From Scandinavium goeteborgense (GTDB lineage Bacteria > Pseudomonadota > Gammaproteobacteria > Enterobacterales > Enterobacteriaceae): 64,000 nucleotides of DNA. The stretch's first letter is position 1. The number at the start of each line of letters is the position of its first letter. Of this stretch, positions 57,002 through 64,000 are shown piece after piece. The position numbers and the translations under genes were made by a program. The notes under the pieces are model-generated. The model was not told the DNA's origin. It did no database searches and saw only the letters and a program-made list of their open reading frames with translations. The stretch spans positions 3,701,177 through 3,765,176 of the forward strand of contig NZ_CP054058.1 in NCBI RefSeq assembly GCF_003935895.2, in the 5' to 3' direction.

Positions 57002-57798
57002 CAGTAAACAAAGCTTACCGGGGCAGCACCCGCCGGATGCGGCAGGATCCCCATCGGAATTCCGTAAATTTTTTCCAGCGTTTCGCCGCGCATCAGCGTT
57101 TCCGGCGTGCCCTGGGCAATCATTTCGCCGCCGCGCAACGCCACCAGATAGTCGCAGTAGCGCGCCGCCATGTTGATGTCATGCAGGACCGCAATCACCG
57201 TCAGACCGCGTTGCTGACTGAGGCGATGCACTAACGCCAGAACGTCGACTTGATGCGCGATATCCAGCGCCGATGTCGGTTCGTCCAGCAGCAGACAACG
57301 GCTGTCCTGGGCCACCAGCATCGCAATCCACGCGCGCTGACGTTCGCCACCGGAAAGGCTGTCCACCAGACGCTGGGCCAGCGGTTTCAGTCCCACCAAC
57401 GAAATCGCTTCTTCCACTTTCTCGCGGTCCGCTGCGCCAAAACGCCCCAACGCGCCGTGCCACGGATAGCGGCCAATTGCCACCAACTCGCGAACCGTCA
57501 TCCCTTCTGCCTGCGGCAACTGCTGAGGCAGATAAGCCACCTTGCGGGCAAACGCTTTGCTGTTCCAGCTTTCCAACGGTTGTCCGTCCAGTAGAACATC
57601 GCCTTCTGACGGCGGCTGGTGACGGCCCAACATTTTTAACAGCGTGGATTTCCCTGAACCGTTATGGCCGATAAGGCCGGTCACTTTTCCGGGCGGGAAG
57701 GTCAGCGAAAGCGGGTGCAGCAGCGTACGGCCTGGCACACGAAAGGTGACATCGTTCAGGGCGAACGTGGTGTCGGTCTGAGTTGTGGTGTCCTGCAT
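57001..57798 (-). CDS. fhuC: Ferric hydroxamate ABC transporter, ATP-binding subunit FhuC
   Basis: ATPase driving FhuBD-dependent siderophore import. ATG at 57796-57798 (MQDTTTQTDTTFALNDV) gives 265 aa as in E. coli; the frame runs 48 codons further into the fhuA end without support. Walker A GHNGSGKST at 44-52, signature SLSGGERQRAW, Walker B CLLLDEPTSALD, and H-loop AVLHDINMAAR. It is coupled to fhuD through a one-base overlap. Confidence 0.97.
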   Translation of the reverse strand: MQDTTTQTDTTFALNDVTFRVPGRTLLHPLSLTFPPGKVTGLIGHNGSGKSTLLKMLGRHQPPSEGDVLLDGQPLESWNSKAFARKVAYLPQQLPQAEGMTVRELVAIGRYPWHGALGRFGAADREKVEEAISLVGLKPLAQRLVDSLSGGERQRAWIAMLVAQDSRCLLLDEPTSALDIAHQVDVLALVHRLSQQRGLTVIAVLHDINMAARYCDYLVALRGGEMIAQGTPETLMRGETLEKIYGIPMGILPHPAGAAPVSFVY

Positions 57799-57812
57799 AG
57801 CGGCCAACTTGT

Positions 57813-57837
57813 TAAAAGGGCACGGCGAACCGTGCCC
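57813..57837 (-). terminator. Hairpin between fhuA and fhuC
   Basis: Minus strand: GGGCACGG TTCG CCGTGCCC then TTTTAAC. The 8-bp perfect stem with a UUCG tetraloop and four T's would give partial termination or protect the fhuA mRNA 3' end, making FhuA more abundant than FhuCDB. Confidence 0.72.
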
Positions 57838-57847
57838 AAAGAGGAGA

Positions 57848-60058
57848 TTAGAAACGGAAGGTGGCTGTCGCCACAACCTGACGCTCTGCGCCCCAGTAGC
57901 ACGCGTATTCGCTGTAGCAGCTGGAGACGTAATCACGATCAAACAGGTTGGTGACGTTCACGCCCACCGACGAGCCCGGCAGACCGAAGCGTGCCAGATC
58001 GTATTTCACGGTCGCGTCCATCAGCGCATAGCCTGCCACGTTGAACGACTGATTTTTCTTTTCAATATCATTCTTATAGTAGCTGACGGTAGAACCGATA
58101 TAGCGTGCTCCGGCCCCTATCGTCAGGCCACTGAGGGCTGTTTCGTGAAAAGTATAATCCGCCCATAATGAGGCCATATTACGTGGCACTTCTGCAGGAC
58201 GTTTGCCCTCGAAAACCGTATCATGCGTATATTCGGCATCGGTATAGCTATAAGCCGCTGTCACATTGATATTGGCGTTTACCGCCGCCTTAGCTTCCAG
58301 CTCTACGCCACGGGAGCGAATTTCACCCGTTTGCACACTGTACAACCCCGTAGGGTCGCTCGGATCCGCCGTCAGGTTCTTATCCTTGGTCAGCTGATAC
58401 ACCGCAGCAGTTAACACTATTGGCTTGTCTTTCGGTACGTATTTAACACCCGCTTCGTACTGTTCGCCATTCGATGGATCAAATGGCTTGCCGTTACGTG
58501 TCGTCCCAGAAACGGGTTCAAATGATTGGCTGTAGCTTAAATACGGGGAAATACCGTTATCGAACAGATAGTTCAGGCCACCACGCCAGGTGAATTGCTG
58601 ATCGTGATTTTCATCCAGAACACCGCTAGAGCGTGTCAGAGTTGAAGCCATAGCGTAGTCATAACGACCACCCAATGTCAGTACCCATTTATCCCATTCA
58701 GCCTGATCCTGTGCGTATAAACCAGTCTGCTCCATACGATTAACTACTGCATAAGGCCAGTTAACTTTGACGTTAGGATCTCCGTAATGCGGATCTTGCA
58801 TCGAAATAGGATCGGCAGAACCATATTCGGCATCCACGTCATTACGCATACGTGAATAATCCACGCCGGTTAACAACGTGTGATTAACCGCACCAGTAGC
58901 AAAATCGGATTGCAGCTGAGTATCTACGGTAAACATATTAAGGTCTTCGTCAGAACGAACATACTGACGATTAATAAGACCTGGAGCCTGATACCCGAAC
59001 CCATACACAGAACGATAAAGCGTGTTCACCTGGGCGTAACGCAGGTTCTGACGAACGGTGAAGGTGTCGTTAAATTCATGCGAGAAGCTGTAGCCCACCA
59101 TCTTCTGACGTCGAGCCATTTTGTTATCTGGCTCGCCTTCATTGAAGTCGGTCGGCAGCTTATGCGCTTTCCCGTTGGCATCGTAGTACGGCACCACCGT
59201 TCCTTCACGCGGCAGCCAGCCGTAGTAACCCGCATCGGGATCGCTCTGGAAGTTGCTCAGGAAGGTAAAGTCGGTTTTATCATCCGGGCGCCAGCTGAAG
59301 GACGGAGCAATCGCGTAGCGGGTAGATTTCACCATTTCCTGCTGCGCGTTCTGACTGCTGCCCAGACCCGTCAGGCGGTAAGACCACACGCCGTCGTCGT
59401 CAATCGCATCGCTGAAGTCAAAACCGGTCTGCCACAGGTTGTTAGTGCCCATTTTGAACTGAACTTCTTTCAACGGTTCAGTGGACGGACGCTTGCTGAC
59501 CATGCTGACGATACCGCCCGGGTTACTGTTTCCGTACAGTACTGAGGTTGGTCCGCGCATCACTTCCACGCGCTCCAGGAAATACGGGTCCATGGAAACC
59601 TCAGAGTAGTTATTTCCCTGAAGTTTCATGCCGTCGAGGTACTGGTTGGTGTTGACCGTGGACGAGGTGGTAAATCCACGGATTGTAACCACATCATAAG
59701 TCGTCGAACTACCTCGAGTTGAAAACACGCTCGGCGTATAGGCCAGCGCTTGTTTCACCGTGGTCGGCTGCTTCATGTCCATTTCTTCACGCGTCACAAC
59801 TGAAATCGACTGAGGGGTCTTTTCAATCGGGGTGTCGGTTTTCGTGGCGGTGGCGGAATGTTTAGCGGCGATGGTGGCCGCTGGGCCCCACGCGCTTTCC
59901 TGCGGCGCCGCAGGGGCGGCCGTCACGGTAATGGTTTCTTCTTTAGGTTGTGTTGCTGCCTGTGCCTGGACAGACATGCCGCTAACCGCTGTGGCTACTA
60001 CCCATGCGAGCTTGCGCACTGAGGTATTCATTGGCTGAGCAGTGTTGAGACGCGCCAT
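57848..60058 (-). CDS. fhuA: Ferrichrome outer-membrane transporter FhuA
   Basis: TonB-dependent 22-strand barrel with an N-terminal plug; in E. coli also the receptor for phages T1, T5 and phi80 and for colicin M and microcin J25. A signal peptide ends at QAQA near residue 34, followed by TonB box EETITVTAAP. The plug runs to about 195 (QSISVVTREEM, IRGF, LERVEVMRGPTSVLYG), and the barrel ends VVATATFRF. 736 aa versus 747 in E. coli. The loop 4 cysteine pair is missing, but the C-terminal pair (SSCYSEYACYWGAERQ) is kept. First gene of fhuACDB, behind a Fur-like operator. Confidence 0.96.
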   Translation of the reverse strand: MARLNTAQPMNTSVRKLAWVVATAVSGMSVQAQAATQPKEETITVTAAPAAPQESAWGPAATIAAKHSATATKTDTPIEKTPQSISVVTREEMDMKQPTTVKQALAYTPSVFSTRGSSTTYDVVTIRGFTTSSTVNTNQYLDGMKLQGNNYSEVSMDPYFLERVEVMRGPTSVLYGNSNPGGIVSMVSKRPSTEPLKEVQFKMGTNNLWQTGFDFSDAIDDDGVWSYRLTGLGSSQNAQQEMVKSTRYAIAPSFSWRPDDKTDFTFLSNFQSDPDAGYYGWLPREGTVVPYYDANGKAHKLPTDFNEGEPDNKMARRQKMVGYSFSHEFNDTFTVRQNLRYAQVNTLYRSVYGFGYQAPGLINRQYVRSDEDLNMFTVDTQLQSDFATGAVNHTLLTGVDYSRMRNDVDAEYGSADPISMQDPHYGDPNVKVNWPYAVVNRMEQTGLYAQDQAEWDKWVLTLGGRYDYAMASTLTRSSGVLDENHDQQFTWRGGLNYLFDNGISPYLSYSQSFEPVSGTTRNGKPFDPSNGEQYEAGVKYVPKDKPIVLTAAVYQLTKDKNLTADPSDPTGLYSVQTGEIRSRGVELEAKAAVNANINVTAAYSYTDAEYTHDTVFEGKRPAEVPRNMASLWADYTFHETALSGLTIGAGARYIGSTVSYYKNDIEKKNQSFNVAGYALMDATVKYDLARFGLPGSSVGVNVTNLFDRDYVSSCYSEYACYWGAERQVVATATFRF

Positions 60059-60082
60059 TATTGTTCTCTGATGATATTGAGT

Positions 60083-60113
60083 GAATGATAACGTAAACGA
60101 GAATTATTATTAT
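60083..60113 (-). promoter_or_regulatory. Fur-type operator at fhuA
   Basis: Minus strand ATAATAATTCTCGTTTACG followed by TTATCATTCACT, closely matching the E. coli fhuA Fur region. A/T-rich overlapping hexamers (NAT(A/T)AT-like) appear on both strands. It lies 25-55 nt upstream of the start, so Fe-Fur would block the promoter. Confidence 0.78.
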
Positions 60114-60230
60114 GCCCGCAGAATAATAGGCGAAACGCGGAAGTCATGGCAAGCGGAATACGCCCCTACCAGAATTGAGGGTTTAAAAAATAACCTGATG
60201 GTAAGTAGGGAGTTAAAGGAAGGTTAAAAA

Positions 60231-60324
60231 TTACCCCTCACCCCGGTCCTCTCCCTCAAGGGGCGAGGGAAAATACCGGACAGTCCCCTCTCCCGTGTGG
60301 GAAGAGGGTCAGGGTGAGGGGTAA
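60231..60324. repeat. Inverted pair of palindromic repeats after mrcB
   Basis: Two palindromic units in head-to-head array. The ends are perfect inverted 13-mers, TTACCCCTCACCC (60231-60243) and GGGTGAGGGGTAA (60312-60324). Each unit has a CTCTCCC...GGGAGAGG-like stem (for example CCCTCTCCCGTGTGGGAAGA). It lies at the 3' end of mrcB and is not a classical E. coli REP. Confidence 0.88.
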
Positions 60325-60328
60325 GGTC

Positions 60329-62872
60329 TTAGTTACCGCCGAACATATCTTTAATCCAGCCCGCTACACCGTCGCTTTTTTCCTGCTTCGCTGGCTGCTG
60401 TTGCTGCTGTTGTTGAGGCTGCTGCTGTGGCTGCTGCTGCGTTTGGCCGCCGAACGGATTTCCGTCCTGCTGCTGTTGTTGCATCGCCTCGCTCTGCTGA
60501 CACAGCTGATCCGGATTCGTGGTCCAGACCGGCAGCTGACGCATACCCGCCCCATTACAGATAAAGTTGCCGTTGTCGTCGACGCTCATATTGACGATAT
60601 CTTCCGGCGGCGTCAGATCCAGTGGGATCGGTGACTCGTTGGACAGATAACGCTGATAAATGGACATCGCACCACTGGCCCCATACAGCTTGGTTGGCTG
60701 GTTGTTATCGCGGCCAACCCAGGTGATCACCACTTCACGACCGTCAACCCCGGCAAACCAGGTATCAACGTTGTTATTGGTGGTCCCGGTTTTACCCGCC
60801 AGATGCAGATTAGGGTACTTCGCGCCAAGCTGACGACCGGTACCGCGCTGCACAACCTGCTGCATGGTCCACAGCGTCATGTAGGCCGCCTGTGCCGGAA
60901 CGGCACGTTCAGCCTGCGGATAGCTCTGGTACAGCACGGTGCCATCTTCCGCAATGACCGAACGCAGCGCGGACAGCGTCGCACGGTTACCGCCGCTGGA
61001 GATAGTCTGGAACGCCTGCGCCACTTCGATTGGCGTCAGGTTCAGTGCCCCAAGAATCATCGCCGGAACAGGATGCAGCTGATCTTTCGGCACACCGAGT
61101 TTTTGCCAGGTATCGGTGATCGCTGGCAGGCCAAGCGCCATCCCGAGGTTCACCGTCGGTACGTTCATCGAACGGGTCAACGCGTCGACTAACATTACCT
61201 GACCGCTAAAGCGCTTATCATCGTTCTGCGGCGACCAGGTCTGGCCGTTCGACAGATGAATCGTGACTGGCGCATCGGCAATCCAGGTGTTCAGACGATA
61301 AGTATTCGCCTGACTCAGCGCGGTCAGATAGGTCGCCGGTTTTGCCAGAGAACCAATCGAACGACGCGCCTGCATCGCGCGGTTATAGCCCGCATACTGC
61401 GGCTCTGCACCGCCAACCATCGCCCGGACTTCGCCGGTCATACGGTCGACAATCACCATCGCGGTTTCGAGGTCGCTCAGCTTGCGCTGCTTCTTCAGGA
61501 CAGGAATGCCTTCGGTCGCCGCTTTTTCTGCCGCATCCTGCGCCACGGAATCGAAGGTGGTAAAGATTTTCACACCGGAAAGATCTTTCACCTTGTCACC
61601 GAGCTTCGCCTGCAGCTCCTGACGCACCATCTGCATAAACGCAGGCTGTGGAGAAATTACCCCACCGCGCGGCTGCACGCCCAACGGACGCGCGCTGAGC
61701 ATGTCATACAGCTCCTGATCGATAACCTTCTGCTGTTGCAGCAGGCGCAGGACCAGGTTACGACGTTCCAGTGCGAGTTTCGGGTTACGCCACGGGTTGT
61801 AAATTGACGCCCCTTTCACCATGCCCACCAGCAGCGCCTGCTGGTCAAGGCTCAGCTCTTCCACCGGGCGGCCAAAGTAGTACAGGCTCGCCAGCGGGAA
61901 ACCGCGGATTTCGTTGTCGCCGCTCTGACCGAGGTACACCTCGTTCATATACAGCTCAAGGATCCTGTCTTTGCTGTAACGGGCATCCATGATCAGCGCC
62001 ATGTACGCTTCGTTGGCTTTACGCCAGTAGGAGCGTTCGCTGGAGAGGAACAGGTTTTTCACCAGCTGCTGGGTCAGGGTACTTGCGCCCTGCACCGTAC
62101 GGCCCGCCGTCAGGTTCGCCAGTACCGCACGCCCCATCGAGTAGAAGCTGATGCCGTCATGCTCGTAGAAGTGACGATCTTCGGTCGCAATCAGCGTGTC
62201 GATCAGCAAGTCCGGGAACCCACTGCGCGGCACAAACAGACGCTGCTCGCCGTTAGGCGATGACATCATGGTGATCAGACGCGGATCGAGACGGAAGAAA
62301 CCGAACTGGCGGTTGTTATCCATATTGGTAATGGAATCCAGATGATCGCCATCAAAGGTCAGACGCGCGCGCACCTGCCCTTCTTTACTGTCCGGGAAAT
62401 CAAACGGACGACGGATCATCTCGATGCTGTTGGACTGCACGGTAAACTCGCCCGGACGGGTCATCGCCGTCACCTGACGGTACTGCGTCGCCGTCAGCAG
62501 TCGCACCATCTCATTCTTGCTGACGGGCATATCCGGTTCGAGGTTAACCATACGGCCGTAAACCGCCGCCGGCAGTTGCCATACTTTACCGTCGATTCGG
62601 GCACGGATTTTCTGATCCAGATAGACGCCGTAAATGGCCATCAACACCGCAAAAACGATGCCCAGCTTTACCAGCAGCCAGAACCAGCCGTACTTGCGAC
62701 GGGGCTTCTTGCCCTTACCTTTTCCATTACGCGGCATCGGCTCTTCATCCTCATCATCGTAATCATCATCGTCGTACTCTTCGTCCCTGAGACGACGACG
62801 GCTAACCTTCTGCTTAGCCGGACGTGCAGGCTTGCCTTTACGTCCAATCGGCTCGCGGTCATTCCCCGCCAT
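60329..62872 (-). CDS. mrcB: Penicillin-binding protein 1B
   Basis: Bifunctional peptidoglycan polymerase: GT51 glycosyltransferase and D,D-transpeptidase, stimulated by LpoB. A charged cytoplasmic tail with an Asp/Glu-rich run precedes a single membrane helix (about 62-85). A UB2H domain follows. The GT51 catalytic Glu is in [14 protein letters not shown], and [19 protein letters not shown] follows it. The transpeptidase has Ser in [13 protein letters not shown], and KTG in AGKTGTTNN. 847 aa versus 844 in E. coli; the C-terminal tail is a glutamine-rich low-complexity stretch ahead of [13 protein letters not shown]. Confidence 0.97.
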   Translation of the reverse strand: MAGNDREPIGRKGKPARPAKQKVSRRRLRDEEYDDDDYDDEDEEPMPRNGKGKGKKPRRKYGWFWLLVKLGIVFAVLMAIYGVYLDQKIRARIDGKVWQLPAAVYGRMVNLEPDMPVSKNEMVRLLTATQYRQVTAMTRPGEFTVQSNSIEMIRRPFDFPDSKEGQVRARLTFDGDHLDSITNMDNNRQFGFFRLDPRLITMMSSPNGEQRLFVPRSGFPDLLIDTLIATEDRHFYEHDGISFYSMGRAVLANLTAGRTVQGASTLTQQLVKNLFLSSERSYWRKANEAYMALIMDARYSKDRILELYMNEVYLGQSGDNEIRGFPLASLYYFGRPVEELSLDQQALLVGMVKGASIYNPWRNPKLALERRNLVLRLLQQQKVIDQELYDMLSARPLGVQPRGGVISPQPAFMQMVRQELQAKLGDKVKDLSGVKIFTTFDSVAQDAAEKAATEGIPVLKKQRKLSDLETAMVIVDRMTGEVRAMVGGAEPQYAGYNRAMQARRSIGSLAKPATYLTALSQANTYRLNTWIADAPVTIHLSNGQTWSPQNDDKRFSGQVMLVDALTRSMNVPTVNLGMALGLPAITDTWQKLGVPKDQLHPVPAMILGALNLTPIEVAQAFQTISSGGNRATLSALRSVIAEDGTVLYQSYPQAERAVPAQAAYMTLWTMQQVVQRGTGRQLGAKYPNLHLAGKTGTTNNNVDTWFAGVDGREVVITWVGRDNNQPTKLYGASGAMSIYQRYLSNESPIPLDLTPPEDIVNMSVDDNGNFICNGAGMRQLPVWTTNPDQLCQQSEAMQQQQQDGNPFGGQTQQQPQQQPQQQQQQQPAKQEKSDGVAGWIKDMFGGN

Positions 62873-62965
62873 ACTTTTTCTCCGCTAAATTCAGGCGTAA
62901 GCGCCTGATTCTCTTTCCTTTCACAACATGGTGAAAGAAGAAATCTCTCAAAATAAACGTGCTTA

Positions 62966-63003
62966 CTCCCTCTCCCTGTGGGAGAGGGTCGGGGTGAGGG
63001 CAT
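62966..63003. repeat. Palindromic repeat unit upstream of mrcB
   Basis: CCCTCTCCCTGTGGGAGAGG then GTCGGGGTGAGGG (62968-63000): the same family and orientation as the unit at 60285-60324 on the other side of mrcB. It lies between mrcB and hrpB, both on the minus strand. Confidence 0.85.
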
Positions 63004-63025
63004 CAGGCCGCACCGTTCCCCAAAA

Positions 63026-64000
63026 CTACGAATACTTTTTCGTGCGCCGCGTCGGTGCCGTGCTCGCCGGGTCATCCGGCCAGACGTGTTTCGGGTAGCG
63101 CCCTTTCATCTCTTTCTGCACTTCGCGGTAGGCGCCCGCCCAAAACGCACTGAGATCGCGCGTAATTTGTAACGGTCGCTGCGCAGGAGACAGGAGCTCC
63201 AAAACCAGCGCCACGCGGCCTTGCGCGATCGTCGGCGTACTCGCCTCACCAAACATTTCCTGCATTCGCACCGACAAAACCGGTGGATTATCCGCATCAT
63301 AACGCAGGGCAATCCGGCTTCCGGTCGGCACAGTGTAATGCGTGGGTAGCTCACTATCCAGACGTTGTCGTAATGACCAGGGCAGTAAACCCTGTAATGC
63401 CTGGGTGACATTCAGCGCCTTCAGGGCTTTCAGCGAATGTACGCCGGTCATGTGCGGCAGCAGCCAGGACTCGAGCCCGGCCAACAACGCGTCATCATCC
63501 ACCGCGGGCCATTCCTCTTCGGACAGCCAACGGGCGGCGCTCTGAATACGCAAGCGTAGCTGCTCCGCTTCTGGCGTCCAGTTAAGAATGCTCAGACCTT
63601 TATCACGCAGGCCGTTGAGCATCGCCTGATGCAGTTCCTCTTCGGAAGGTTTCGCCAACGGCTGCACCTTTACTGTCAATTGTCCGATACGGCTACGGCG
63701 CCAGGCTTTCAACGTACCCTGGTTTTCATCCCATTCGATGGTGTCGGACTGCGAAAGCAGTTCAGGACATTCGGCCACCAGCGCGTCGATGTCGAGCGCC
63801 AGCGCCTGTAAAATTCGTGCATCCGGCGACTGGCTGCCCTGTAATAGCAGCGGCGCAATCAGCCATTCATGGCGACCCAGCGCATCGTCGGCATTCAGCA
63901 TCGCACCCATGCCGTTCGCCAGCTGGTAACGCCCTTCCTGACCGCGTCGACGCGCGATGCGATCGGCAAACCCGTGTGCCAGCAGCGCAGTTATGCGCCC
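63026..64000 (-). CDS. hrpB: ATP-dependent helicase HrpB, C-terminal part (5' end beyond window)
   Basis: Putative DEAH-family RNA/DNA helicase of unknown physiological role. The frame is open from 64000 to a TAG at 63026-63028, about 324 codons. It begins within ALLAHGFADRIARRRG and ends TRRTKKYS. The E. coli protein is a little over 800 aa, so the helicase core motifs lie outside the window and only the C-terminal HrpB-specific region is seen (WTPEAEQLRLRIQSAARWL, LLPWSLRQRLD, PTHYTVPTGSRIALRYD). An internal ATG at 63910 is not the start. Confidence 0.93.
   Translation of the reverse strand, partial: GRITALLAHGFADRIARRRGQEGRYQLANGMGAMLNADDALGRHEWLIAPLLLQGSQSPDARILQALALDIDALVAECPELLSQSDTIEWDENQGTLKAWRRSRIGQLTVKVQPLAKPSEEELHQAMLNGLRDKGLSILNWTPEAEQLRLRIQSAARWLSEEEWPAVDDDALLAGLESWLLPHMTGVHSLKALKALNVTQALQGLLPWSLRQRLDSELPTHYTVPTGSRIALRYDADNPPVLSVRMQEMFGEASTPTIAQGRVALVLELLSPAQRPLQITRDLSAFWAGAYREVQKEMKGRYPKHVWPDDPASTAPTRRTKKYS

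Noticed and set aside
60377-60500. Apparent Leu-rich membrane protein on the plus strand (runs such as LLLLLL)
   Set aside because: It is the antisense reading of the CAG/CAA glutamine repeat of mrcB and has no independent support.

Overview
This window is a stretch of conserved core chromosome from a member of the Enterobacteriaceae. The 16S gene is 1542 nt and E. coli-like. Nearly every protein matches its E. coli K-12 counterpart in length and motifs, and gene order follows the K-12 region from dkgB/rrnH to mrcB/hrpB, shown here in reverse orientation. Several proteins differ from E. coli (FhuA, NlpE, BamA loops, FhuD), which fits a genus near Enterobacter, Lelliottia, Leclercia or Citrobacter. 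I cannot fix the genus from the sequence alone.

Layout. 1-789: 3'-truncated dkgB (-). 921-6600: an rrnH-type rRNA operon on the minus strand (16S, tRNA-Ile, tRNA-Ala, 23S, 5S, tRNA-Asp) with tandem P1/P2 promoters, boxA sites and a terminator. 6614-7180: gmhB (-). 7369-11119: metNIQ behind a MetJ operator, then rcsF and trmO. 11231-12949: proS. 13028-14721: nlpE, arfB and yaeQ (-). 14917-15364: yaeP and rof. 15382-19275: tilS, yaeR and ldcC (-). 19378-38837: a long minus-strand block holding rpsB-tsf, pyrH, frr, dxr, uppS, cdsA, rseP, bamA, skp, lpxD, fabZ, lpxA, lpxB, rnhB, dnaE and accA. It joins translation, nucleotide supply, isoprenoid and phospholipid synthesis, lipid A synthesis, outer-membrane assembly and DNA replication. 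39158-44032: map, glnD, dapD and yaeH (+). 44070-48495: cdaR, degP and dgt (-). 48570-50699: mtn, btuF and yadS (+). 50746-52595: erpA and clcA (-). 52774-54054: hemL (+). 54132-60058: the fhuACDB ferrichrome system (-). 60329-62872: mrcB (-). 63026-64000: 3' part of hrpB (-).

Several neighbours work together. lpxD/fabZ/lpxA/lpxB build lipid A and set the acyl-chain supply. bamA/skp assemble outer-membrane proteins. rseP transmits the sigma-E envelope-stress signal, whose product sigma-E is expected to drive degP through the near-consensus promoter seen here. RcsF, NlpE and DegP are further envelope-stress parts. fhuACDB carries a Fur-like operator and erpA an IscR-type site, so iron status touches two separate loci.

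I found no prophage, insertion sequence, CRISPR array, toxin-antitoxin pair, defence island or other accessory system. The points worth a second look are local: remodelled surface loops in FhuA and BamA, a palindromic repeat family on both sides of mrcB, a glutamine-rich PBP1b tail, tRNA-Ala substitutions, a palindrome upstream of cdaR, and the absence of yaeF and yaeI from their K-12 positions.
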